Shown here in pieces: positions 49,801-61,400 of a DNA stretch of 64,000 bases. Position numbers and translations under genes: made by a program. Position 1 is the first letter of the stretch. Each line of letters begins with the position of its first letter. Below the pieces are notes generated by a model. The model did not search any database. It worked only from the letters and a program-made list of their open reading frames with translations, and was not told where the DNA came from. The stretch comes from Dipylidium caninum (taxonomy: Eukaryota; Platyhelminthes; Cestoda; Cyclophyllidea; Dipylidiidae). The DNA lies in NCBI GenBank assembly GCA_017562135.1, contig QEYB01000766.1, forward strand, positions 1,752,567 through 1,816,566, in the 5' to 3' direction.

Positions 49801-52566
49801 GTGACTGCTCCTTGGTTAACAGCTTACGAGAAGTAATTGAGAAACAAGCAAAAAGGACGCAATACTTCAACTATTCCTGCAGACGAGCGACTTCTGCACA
49901 CTACCATCGAAAGCCTGGGTGGGCCTCAATCGACCTAAAGACCACGTTTTTCGCCCGACTGTCGAGTTGACAAGTCTCATCACCCCAACTAACTGTGTTC
50001 TCATCACGTCTGTCAGCCTTACGTCGGTGTTTAAATCACGCTGCAGCTATGGATGACAACGCCAGCCAAACGCTTCTCGCTCTCAGGTTAGCGCTGGATG
50101 ACCCTCTTTGGCAGGAAGATAGGAGTTAGACGAGCGTGCGAGTTCGTGAGTCGAAAATGCACAGACGGTGGGGCGAGGGTTTAAGAAGGGGCGGAGAGGA
50201 GCTTGAGGACCGACCTGAAGCAACATCTCGGTGAGTGGAGCGAAGATCATGGCCCCAAGGGGTGTGCCGCAGCTCGTCACTCCGATAGCAAGCGCTCGTC
50301 CGCGAATCAAAGTAGAAGCTCACACAGATTATCGACGGCAGGTGGAGGAAACCAAAAGCTGCTCCTGTAGCCAGAAGAGATAAGATGAAGAGGCACGATG
50401 AGTGAAAAGTCACATCAGCAGCGTACATCCTCCTACCGTGAGTGGAAGGGAGACCTACATCTTCTGCAAAACGACTGACAACAAACCACCTTTCACAATG
50501 TCAATTCGGTGTGTAGAAGCACAGTGACGCTGTAGTAGGCATTCCTGACCGAGGGGCATCTCAAACGCTCCACTATATCATCTTCTAAGACCAGATAACT
50601 TTAGATAATCATTCTAGGAGATTGAACACCAGTTCAATGTGCACATACTCCACTTAGCCCTCTACCTAATGCACACGCGACAGGGGTTACGCGAAAAGGC
50701 CCATCAGATAGGACACTTCTCACTAGCACAAAACAACTGTTTTCCTCAAATGTCACCACTATCCACTCAAACTCCCATCACCCAACACCGAGTGCAATAC
50801 ATCACCACCTTAGCCTACACTGCAAGTATCACTCCTCACTGTTCACCAACTCATTCTGTCCCAGACGGGACACTAGTAAGTTCCGTCGAGAGGATCGACT
50901 CCCACTTAGATACCCGCAGGCGATCAGCATATATCAGGTCCGAGTTACTTGCGACTCAATCATCGAGAGTCGACAGATGACACTTCCCCCAACCACAGTA
51001 CATGAGCGAACTTCTATGTCGAACGTATAGGGCGGAGAAGTTTAGGGCCAGCGAGGCGCACAGCGGGTGGGCAGGCAGACAGGCGACAGGAGAGGACAAA
51101 GATGAGGTGAACGTACCAGCGATGACACCGTACGTGACGAGCATCAGTTCGATGGTTGGCATGAAGGCGCTCACGAATATGGAGGCGGTAGCCAGGAGGG
51201 AGCCACCGATACCCACAGCGCGACATCCAAACCTATTCACCAGGCCCGCGGCCGCTGTCCTGTTGCACACAACGAGGCATCAAAAACAACAGCAATAACA
51301 ACATCAATCCACTCGTCTGTCACGTCGCGTCGTGTGACCGGCTAATTTGCAAATTCGTCTGGATCTAGGACCTGGTTTCTCTACCTCCTCAAAAACACCC
51401 ACAAAATTGAGGAGTACACCATACATCCCCGAATCCCTCACCTTGCGACGAGGCTATTGAAACTACAAAACCTGATTGAAATAGAATGTACACACACGTC
51501 TTCTCCTTGGCTTCTCGAAAGCGACACAATTAAGCAAGGCAAAATCAGCCGTTTTTTACCGCCACCGTTACCGTTACCGTCACCAAAAAAGTCAGGTGTA
51601 TGCATACTCGTTCACATTCGTGTCAAGAATCGGACATTTTTACGGTCGTCGAGACGACTTTCCAACGTACAAACCGCTACCCTGCGTGTGCTCCGAGTCC
51701 TTCCGCCAACCGAGTTGCACCCTTTCACAGACCACCGGACTCACTGGTGTCTGGCGGGACCTGTTGCCATAAACAACGCGCATGCCATTCCTCAGTCAAC
51801 CTTTCACATCGCAATCGGCGTGGGCGAACAAAGAGAATCGTTGCTTTAGTCACCACCTTTTACTCCCCTCGAGAAAGAAGCACGACTTGTCAAATACTCA
51901 TCAACTTACCAACTTTTACATGGCGCTGACATCGCAAATCACCATTCTAGTGCAATTCACCCCCTTGTGTACTTGCAACATTTCGCCCTAAGAATGCACA
52001 AAGTGCCGATCAACCTCGAAACACCCCTGCAAGGTGCCCTGACAGCATGTCGGCCAAATGTCTACTAGTTTTGTCAACAAAATCACAAGCAGAAGTGTGA
52101 AGCCTACCAACAAGAGGCTAACTGTCAACTTCCCGCCTCCACCTGCTTCCTACAATCACCCTCAGTCCTCCTCTTCGAGACCCCACAGTGGCCTTTGTCT
52201 CGCTCACTTGAGGCAGGCGCGACCATCAAAACGAACATAACCACCTTTGCATGTAAGTGGGGCAATGCACTCACCAACAATCTGGTAGACGCCAAGTAAG
52301 AGGGAGCCAATCAACATGACCGTGGCCACGGAGGCGTTGAAGTGCTCCACCAGGTCGGTCACCATGATGCCGAAGGAGACGCAGATGCCGTCAATGATAA
52401 GATTGGTGATGAAGGCAGCCAAAACCACCACCCACCCCCAGCCCCCGTCTGGCGGCACCGGGACAAAGGCTTCGGGATGTGTGTCCGGCCGAATCACCTG
52501 TGTTCGTGGCCCCAAGGGGGGAGGAGAGGGGAATAAAGAACTATTACCACTTGGCTCAGTCTTCAT
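43826..52566 (-). CDS. SLC16-type monocarboxylate transporter with a very long central loop
   Basis: Eleven exons on the minus strand: 52566-52275, 51259-51117, 50364-50215, 48887-48472, 47417-47067, 46969-46816, 46718-46319, 46143-45251, 44565-44386, 44300-44175 and 44081-43826. Nearly all are joined by GT..AG in consistent phase. The protein, about 1,120 residues, is a proton-linked or facilitative transporter of the major facilitator superfamily. The N-terminus holds the MCT signature PDGGWGWVVV at residues 39-48. Then come LVNRFGCRAVGIGGSLLA, RGRALAIGVTSCGTPLG and YGWSNTLVLFAGMLLN (helices 2-6). Helices 7-12 begin at EKSFSVYCLASLIAVMG and include GASVVSRLSASWLAGKP and LTNAYGIVTMVRGIASTAGS. 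The intervening loop is about 620 residues, Ser/Arg/Glu-rich, against a few dozen to about 100 in typical members. Exon 3 carries one extra base near 50306, and the exon 1/2 junction seems to lack one; both look like assembly errors. Confidence 0.88.
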
Positions 52567-55500
52567 CTTATTTCTACCAATGTCATCTCACTCTCTATCT
52601 CTCTCAGGGCATACCTGCACATGAACACTGGACTGTAAGCTTGCTCTGGCAACCAGACAACTCGTTTAGACAATGCACAACAAGAGAATTACACTCATTA
52701 ATATTTCCATGCATCCATAACTCCCGCATCTACACCCTCTCTGAATGAGGCATGTCGACTCCTACATCCGCCAATGTTCCCTCTTTATTCAACTCACGCC
52801 AGTGTGAATTACATCGCGAGGGAACTTCTACCACTAGGCCGAGATGTGAGGCGCCTTAAACTGCCGACTTATGCCACCGGAACAATAGCGATACCGATTA
52901 TCGTGGGAATAGCACGCGCTGGAGACATAAATATATCGGCTAGTAATCTCCCTGGTTTGCAGTCACACGCCAAATGTATCCAAATACAGGATATAGAAAT
53001 ACAGAATACCTTATCGCCCCAACGATAAAGCCATTTAATGTCACACACAGAAGTGATTTTTTCACGACCCATCGAAAGGCTGGAGTAATCGTGGCGTCGT
53101 GGTCAAGTGGCTCGAGTATACCACTGACCCTAAAACGACTACAAGTAATTCGCGTGGGCCAAACAATTCCAGACCCTGACTAAGGCACCTGTTTGTTTGT
53201 GTTTATCCCAGCCTGAACAGGAGCGATAACAAACACACACAGTGACACGATAGTAAACAACATGTCGAAGGGTGTGCGACAATTATCGGATGGCGGCATC
53301 TCCACGCCATTCTTGTCACGCCCACACCAGACCCATGTCGTCATTCTCCTCGACGCCACATCCCTCCCTTGAGGCTCTCGGTTGTCACTACTGTTACCTA
53401 GCAAAATAGGCAAATTTCTCGAGGAAGAACTCTGCTACACTAAGTCATTAAACTCGGCCCCTTTTCACACAACACCACACAGCTACCAAGGGTCGTCGCC
53501 GGGACAAGTGTACAACAATTGCACAATAACCTCAATGAGGAGGGATGGGAGAAAGAGAGAGGGGGGTGGAAAGGGTATGCAGCAACGGCGCAACCCCACG
53601 ACATCCCAATCCAAGCCACTTCCCGTTTAGCCTGCCCAATATTTACCTATATGCATTCATTCCCTGAAACACATCTCTGTGTTTTTGCTTACAACCACTT
53701 TCCAACTCACATAACCCAGCAGCATTGCCACACTGGTGGCAGAGTTTATGCCGACACAGAATTCACTTGTGTGCATACGCAATCTGCTACCGCCCAATTA
53801 AAACTTCAACGATTGTACCCGCTAAAGGCCGCCCTTCTACACCAAATAACTCAACTTCTTCGCGTTATATGCGCTCATACCGAACAACCAACCAGGGCCA
53901 AGCTCTCGGGTCACGCGCACTTTTGCCTCCTTCGCGGCCATGATTGCTCCCTAAAGGCGTACTTTCCAACTCGCCGTCCCAGAAGCATCATAAATTCAGT
54001 GTGATCACTAAAAGCCACTTAATACCAAAAACACACCGCTTTCAAGTTAGTGACTATTGCTGCTTCTATGGGCAACACCTTTTAGCCCTTCCTCATTGTC
54101 ACTGGATACGCAATCTGCCTTGTAGGAAGGAAGTACGACAACGCATCTCGACGCCAGTCACTGCTAACGGCAGTCAACAACACACCGACTATCGGGTGAA
54201 AATGGAGGCTATGGGAACCGATACGCTCTGCGCATACACACAGACTAGGCTCCTTTGGTGCGCAAATGGACGAAGCTGGTTCCCTCGTTGTGTCCACCAC
54301 AGCTCGATGAGCTAACTTGCCAGAGGCAAGGCAGTAATATGATGGAACTCTGTAACTTGCATCCAAGAGACAGCAAATCTAGGGCGCTTCTGGGTAACAA
54401 AGTAATAATAATGGAACCAAATCACTGCCCCGGTAGTGTCCCACTAACAAGAAGAAATTGCTAGGTCGGCACGTTTAGGCGAAGAAGGAAGGCGCCAGTG
54501 ATAAATTAAATTTTACCGTCCTTCTTCCTCCTCTGCTAAGACGGGAGCAGGTTACAAGAAAATCTCTACTAGCATAAACATTCAGGCATACAGAAAAACA
54601 CACCCCGGTTCCGCGACTTTATTGGTCAAGTAAATAGAGGGGTCTAGTTTCATCCACATTCACCACATACATTTTAGCGCTGTCATGACGATTGTCTGAT
54701 ACCCATGTCCAATGACCTTGCCCCCATAAACCCTGTCGAACAGAGTGCTAGATATGTACGCACAATCATTAATAGCCCATCTGAGCTGGCTGAGGCACTG
54801 GCCGACCCAAAAGACCAGCTGCGTCTTGTGCGAGCTCTTGTCCCATGGCAAGTGGGGAGCCACATTATAAACCCCATTCACCCACCCACCTACCAACATA
54901 TGCCTCCTAGTGCATCTTCGACCAGCTGACAACCTACGGCCCCGCTGGGCCATTCCCCGTAATGGTAGTGCACCAAGTTAATGAAAAGAACAACAGCAAC
55001 AAAAACACCAACAGCCATTTCATCGAGTGAACATGAGGCCACCGAAATGACACCACGGTCTGACATGTCGACCTCGATCCATCAGTGATCGTTGTTAACC
55101 GCCAAGTGCAACAAGCCACCGGATTCGCGGATCCTCTAACGCCACATTCCAATTCCTTCGTGTAACCCCACGCAAAACACGTAACGCGACATTAGACTTG
55201 CTGGCGGATGAAGTGTGGGTCCGCATTACCCAAATGAGTCGGGGGGTGTTTCAAACATTTCGGGTGTTTAGACAGCACCTCGGTAAGCGCATGGAAAGAT
55301 TACTAGGATGAGAGCCTGCACGGTAGGGAAAGAGGAACACACCTGTAATCCTGCCGTGGACACGACATCAAGATCCAACAGGGAGGCGGGGAGCGCTGAA
55401 GTGGAGCGGTGAATGGTGGAAAGAACTACGAAAGACGTTTGATGTCGAAGCCGTGGAGGCGTGTGGTGGTCTCAGCACTACTGAGTGCGGGCGCACAATC

Positions 55501-58259
55501 GCCGTCGCGGACTGATCAAATTGCTGCGTCCCTTGCGTCTGCCCTATTCCTGCCGCGCCAGCACCCATCACTCCTCCAGGCGGTGGCGGCTGCAGAAAGG
55601 CGGATGAGCCTCGTGTTGACATATCTCCGGGCACAAGCTCCCCTATCGCCTCTTGTTCTCTTTCTATTTAAATCTGTAACGTCACGAAGAAAAGATAGAT
55701 AGGCCAAAGTACCCACACCTCTCGAACGATCACAAATCAACGGACCGAAGCACCTATCACGAAGCCCCATCGCCTCCCACTCCCCCACATCTTAACTCCT
55801 CCCTCATCTCATCATCTCGGTAACTAAGGCGTACCCAGTCTCATAAGGACAGGGGGCCCAAAAGTCTCAATGTTCGCCTCCAAAATGTGGCGACACCTCC
55901 ACAGTTCTTTCACCCACACTCACCAGTCCACGCATCACACATATTCAGTTACCCGGATCCGGACTCTAATGGGGAGTCTAGAGCTACTCTTGCAAAAAAC
56001 AAATTCCTACACGTGTTGTCTTTTTTCTGCTCACCACCCCGTCTGTTCGTAACCGTAGATCGACAAAAAAGATAAGCAGCACACCCTAGCTCCACACAAC
56101 ACTCCCGAGCCTGGGTAGTGTAATAACCTCATTAGCCTCTCGGCCTTCTCTCGACCCAAACACTCTTCAACAGGCTTATCCACTTTCAAGTTACACCAAA
56201 CCTCGGCCCTTACCACTTGCTTTTCGAAGTCAGTCTATAACTTTGCGCATACGCAAAGGGCAAACAGACATACAACAAATATTCTCCTCAATCACCCTTT
56301 TCATTGGAGAAGACCTCTACTCTTACCTTGAGCAATTCAGACTTCTCGGCAAATGATCGCCCACTCATACCGGACGGCAAATCGAGACAAGGTGTAATTA
56401 TATCAACTACTCTTTGATCGTCACACAACCAAGTGCGATCGTTTTGTCTACAACACACGCGGCTGATAATTTCGAGAGGAGATAGTTAAGATACGACGCT
56501 CGTTAACCAAAGATCCGGACGTAAAGCAGTTTACTCTTCCACGCTTATTGTTCAATGGTCAGTAGGCTCACTAAGGGTACATTCAAAGGACAAATAATTC
56601 CCATTCACAATGCCATCTTGTTTCTTATCATCGCCATGCATAGACTCGATATAAACAGACGTTCTTCACCCAAAAGGCTCCATTTACGTTGTGTGCGACT
56701 CCTATCAACAGAACTTCCACTACGTCGCATCGTCCGTTACTGTCTCCAACACAATAAAGACTTATGAACTGCAAGGAATAAACAAAACTTCGGACGCCAA
56801 CGTGACGACGAATATCTCACGCCTCGTGACAAAACTAGGTTGCAGTCATTTGGGGGAGAGATTTTACTACATGAACGTCCAAGTCACATGGCGGCATAGG
56901 CCTCTAGATAGTCATCATCAAAGCACTTACTGGGACTCAAAATCTACGAAACTTGACACAACTCAAAGCAATTACACCAACACCCAACGTGCCCTCCTCC
57001 ATCATGAATACTCCTCGCTACTTCCACGCCTCCAACATCCTGGCCGCACCATTCCCCAAATAACATGCCCTTCAGCGCTCTCGCTTGCTCTCCTGGTAGT
57101 ACAGCATGCGTCCCTCCGCAAACCCCACAGGCATACGTCACGCACGTGACAAGCCCGAGAGCTTTATCACGAATCAACACCCGGAGTAGAAAGTGGACCC
57201 AAATCACTGACTCCGTTTAAAAGGAAAATAGCTAATAGAATGTCCCCATAATTACTCTAATTCCCCCCCCCCCAACCCCGCCCTTAGCGCTCTCGCAACA
57301 TCGCACCTTGGCTAAGCATGTTAGCCTTTATTGTGTGAACTTTCACAACCGTGCCCGCAACTTATGGCTCACGTCTGAACCCCGGTCCGCGATCCTATAT
57401 TCTTGACCAAATCTATCCCCATGGTGATAGGTCATCATATAAAGCGTGCATACCATTTGTCAACCAACTAAGAGGAAAGCTATTAACTACCCAGCCCCAT
57501 GTGCCCCCTGCTGTCTGCCTACCCTTCACTGCCAGTTCACTCCCAGTCCCTTGTAGTTCTCGGTTGATGGTGATGACGTGTGGCCATTCATCGCGAGTGA
57601 AGACTAGTCTCACGTTCCGCGTCACGGCAGGAATGTCAATGCACTTAGCGGCTCTTAGTTAACCCCACGGGCACCCTTATAAGCCCTGTTAAGGCACAAC
57701 AGGAAGGGTATGACAAACTTAACCCACATACGGGAAAAGAGGCCTTCATGATGCCACATAAAGCAATCGCCCTGCACATAAAAGGATTACCCACAAAGTA
57801 AAAGTGAAAAAAAGGGACATTCACTTACCCTCTCTGTCGCTCACCGACCACGCGGTCCAGAAATGCTCGCTCGGTCGGCGTGTTCCCTGGTCGCACTGCA
57901 CCTCAACCAATCACATGTGAGGATTTGCGACAACTGTGACGCGATTGGCCTTTTCTTGGCGCGATAATCATTCAGCAGTTAAATCCTCTATTCGTAAAAT
58001 GTTTGCTTCTCTATGGTTGGTTGTCTCAGGCTCCCACATGCAACCCGGTTTTATGACACTCATCAGTTCTCTTTCTTGTCCTTCAGTTCCGATTTTTTAA
58101 TCGTACTTTCTGTCTCATTTCTCCATAGTGTGTCATTTTCTACCTGCTGGTGTCTTTTTTTGCACGCTTTGTGATTTTGAAGGTGTTACGAGAACCTCAT
58201 ATGGCAGGAAACTTAAGACATCTGAAAATATATTAAGTCTGAGGACTATCATGCGGATC
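52497..58259 (+). repeat. Left arm of giant imperfect palindrome
   Basis: About 5.76 kb whose reverse complement recurs at 58403-64000. Matching can be followed from CCTGTGTTCGTGGCCCC at 52497 to TGCGGATC at 58252-58259. The arm starts inside the first coding exon of the SLC16-like gene and covers its whole 5' flank. Differences from the right arm are scattered substitutions, many single-base indels, and one extra segment of about 185 bases at 57957-58141. Because the right arm is cut by the window end, the true outer limit of the left arm may lie further into the transporter gene. Confidence 0.93.
55368..55622 (-). other. Gly/Pro/Gln-rich open frame, mirrored at 60860-61110
   Basis: From an ATG at 55622 (stop codon upstream in frame, TTACAG acceptor-like site nearby) the minus strand reads a Gly/Ala/Pro/Gln-rich stretch (GGVMGAGAAGIGQTQG, QQFDQSATAIVRPHSVVL) ending at 55368. 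The mirror copy at 60860 keeps the first 57 or so codons and then shifts frame. Composition resembles a disordered N-terminus, and it lies upstream of the transporter on the same strand. Without a family match it remains only a candidate exon. Confidence 0.2.
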
Positions 58260-58402
58260 GTGGTTATTAATTTGCGAGTACTTCAGCAATCTACGAGAAG
58301 GACCCCCAGTTTTCCATTCTTTCTTTGGTTGTTTGTTTAATGTATTTGTTTGGCCACCCTTCTCTTGCCATTTGTTATTATTTAATGAATATTTGTTCCC
58401 AT
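58260..58402. repeat. Unpaired centre of the palindrome
   Basis: About 143 bases between the arms, not self-complementary, AT-rich, with TTTGTTTAATGTATTTGTTT. It would be the loop if the arms paired. Confidence 0.8.
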
Positions 58403-61400
58403 GATCCGCATGATAGTCCTCAGACTTAATATATTTTCAGATGTCTTAAGTTTCCTGCCACATGAGGTTCTCGTAACACCCTTCAAAATCACAAAGCGTG
58501 CAAAAAAAGACAACCAGCAGGTAGAAAAGGCCAATCGCGTCACAGTTGTCGCAAATCCTCACATGTGATTGGTTGAGGTGCAGTGCGACCAGGGAAACAC
58601 GCCGACCGAGCGAGCATTTCTGGACCGCGTGGTCGGTGAGCGACAGAGAGGGGTAAGTGAATTGTCCCTTTTTTTCACTTTTACTTTGTGGGTAATCCTT
58701 TTATGTGCAGGGGCGATTGCTTTATGTGGCATCATGAAGGCCTCTTTCCCGTATGTGGGTTAAGTTTGTCATACCCTTCCTGTTGTGCCTTAACAGGGCT
58801 TATAAGGGTGCCCGTGGGGTTAACTAAGAGCCGCTAAGTGCATTGACATTCCTGCCGTGACGCGGAACGTGAGACTAGTCTTCACTCGCGATGAATGGCC
58901 ACACGTCATCACCATCAACCGAGAACTACAAGGGACTGGGAGTGAACTGGCAGTGAAGGGTAGGCAGACAGCAGGGGCACATGGGGCTGGGTAGTTAATA
59001 GCTTTCCTCTTAGTTGGTTGACAAATGGTATGCACGCTTTATATGATGACCTATCACCATGGGGATAGATTTGGTCAAGAATATAGGATCGCGGACCGGG
59101 GTTCAGACGTGAGCCATAAGTTGCGGGCACGGTTGTGAAAGTTCACACAATAAAGGCTAACATGCTTAGCCAAGGTGCGATGTTGCGAGAGCGCTAAGGG
59201 CGGGGTTGGGGGGGGGGGAATTAGAGTAATTATGGGGACATTCTATTAGCTATTTTCCTTTTAAACGGAGTCAGTGATTTGGGTCCACTTTCTACTCCGG
59301 GTGTTGATTCGTGATAAAGCTCTCGGGCTTGTCACGTGCGTGACGTATGCCTGTGGGGTTTGCGGAGGGACGCATGCTGTACTACCAGGAGAGCAAGCGA
59401 GAGCGCTGAAGGGCATGTTATTTGGGGAATGGTGCGGCCAGGATGTTGGAGGCGTGGAAGTAGCGAGGAGTATTCATGATGGAGGAGGGCACGTTGGTGT
59501 TGGTGTAATTGCTTTGAGTTGTGTCAAGTTTCGTAGATTTTGAGTCCCAGTAAGTGCTTTGATGATGACTATCTAGAGGCCTATGCCGCCATGTGACTTG
59601 GACGTTCATGTAGTAAAATCTCTCCCCCAAATGACTGCAACCTAGTTTTGTCACGAGGCGTGAGATATTCGTCGTCACGTTGGCGTCCGAAGTTTTGTTT
59701 ATTCCTTGCAGTTCATAAGTCTTTATTGTGTTGGAGACAGTAACGGACGATGCGACGTAGTGGAAGTTCTGTTGATAGGAGTCGCACACAACGTAAATGG
59801 AGCCTTTTGGGTGAAGAACGTCTGTTATATCGAGTCTATGCATGGCGATGATAAGAAACAAGATGGCATTGTGAATGGGAATTATTTGTCCTTTGAATGT
59901 ACCCTTAGTGAGCCTACTGACCATTGAACAATAAGCGTGGAAGAGTAAACTGCTTTACGTCCGGATCTTTGGTTAACGAGCGTCGTATCTTAACTATCTC
60001 CTCTTCGAAATTATCAGCCGCGTGTGTTGTAGACAAAACGATCGCACTTGGTTGTGTGACGATCAAAGAGTAGTTGATATAATTACACCTTGTCTCGATT
60101 TGCCGTCCGGTATGAGTGGGCGATCATTTGCCGAGAAGTCTGAATTGCTCAAGGTAAGAGTAGAGGTCTTCTCCAATGAAAAGGGTGATTGAGGAGAATA
60201 TTTGTTGTATGTCTGTTTGCCCTTTGCGTATGCGCAAAGTTATAGACTGACTTCGAAAAGCAAGTGGTAAGGGCCGAGGTTTGGTGTAACTTGAAAGTGG
60301 ATAAGCCTGTTGAAGAGTGTTTGGGTCGAGAGAAGGCCGAGAGGCTAATGAGGTTATTACACTACCCAGGCTCGGGAGTGTTGTGTGGAGCTAGGGTGTG
60401 CTGCTTATCTTTTTTGTCGATCTACGGTTACGAACAGACGGGGGTGGTGAGCAGAAAAAAAGACAACACGTGTAGGAATTTGTTTTTTGCAAGAGTAGCT
60501 CTAGACTCCCCATTAGAGTCCGGATCCGGGTAACTGAATATGTGTGATGCGTGGACTGGTGAGTGTGGGTGAAAGAACTGTGGAGGTGTCGCCACATTTT
60601 GGAGGCGAACATTGAGACTTTTGGGCCCCCTGTCCTTATGAGACTGGGTACGCCTTAGTTACCGAGATGATGAGATGAGGGAGGGAGTTAAGATGTGGGG
60701 GAGTGGGAGGCGATGGGGCTTCGTGATAGGTGCTTCGGTCCGTTGATTTGTGATCGTTGAGAGGTGTGGGTACTTTGGCCTATCTATCTTTTCTTCGTGA
60801 CGTTACAGATTTAAATAGAAAGAGAACAAGAGGCGATAGGGGAGCTTGTGCCCGGAGATATGTCAACACGAGGCTCATCCGCCTTTCTGCAGCCGCCACC
60901 GCCTGGAGGAGTGATGGGTGCTGGCGCGGCAGGAATAGGGCAGACGCAAGGGACGCAGCAATTTGATCAGTCCGCGACGGCGATTGTGCGCCCGCACTCA
61001 GTAGTGCTGAGACCACCACACGCCTCACGGCTTCGACATCAAACGTCTTTCGTAGTCTTTCCACCATTCACCGCTCCACTTCAGCGCTCCCCGCCTCCCT
61101 GTTGGATCTTGATGTCGTGTCCACGGCAGGATTACAGGTGTGTTCCTCTTTCCCTACCGTGCAGGCTCTCATCCTAGTAATCTTTCCATGCGCTTACCGA
61201 GGTGCTGTCTAAACACCCGAAATGTTTGAAACACCCCCGACTCATTTGGGTAATGCGGACCCACACTTCATCCGCCAGCAAGTCTAATGTCGCGTTACGT
61301 GTTTTTGCGTGGGGTTACACGAAGGAATTGGAATGTGGCGTTAGAGGATCCGCGAATCCGGTGGCTTGTTGCACTTGGCGGTTAACAACGATCACTGATG

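Noticed and set aside
57351..57662. 103-codon plus-strand frame with Cys and Pro
   Set aside because: Mirrored at 59130-58820 only because of the palindrome, where it is broken by an indel; no family match.
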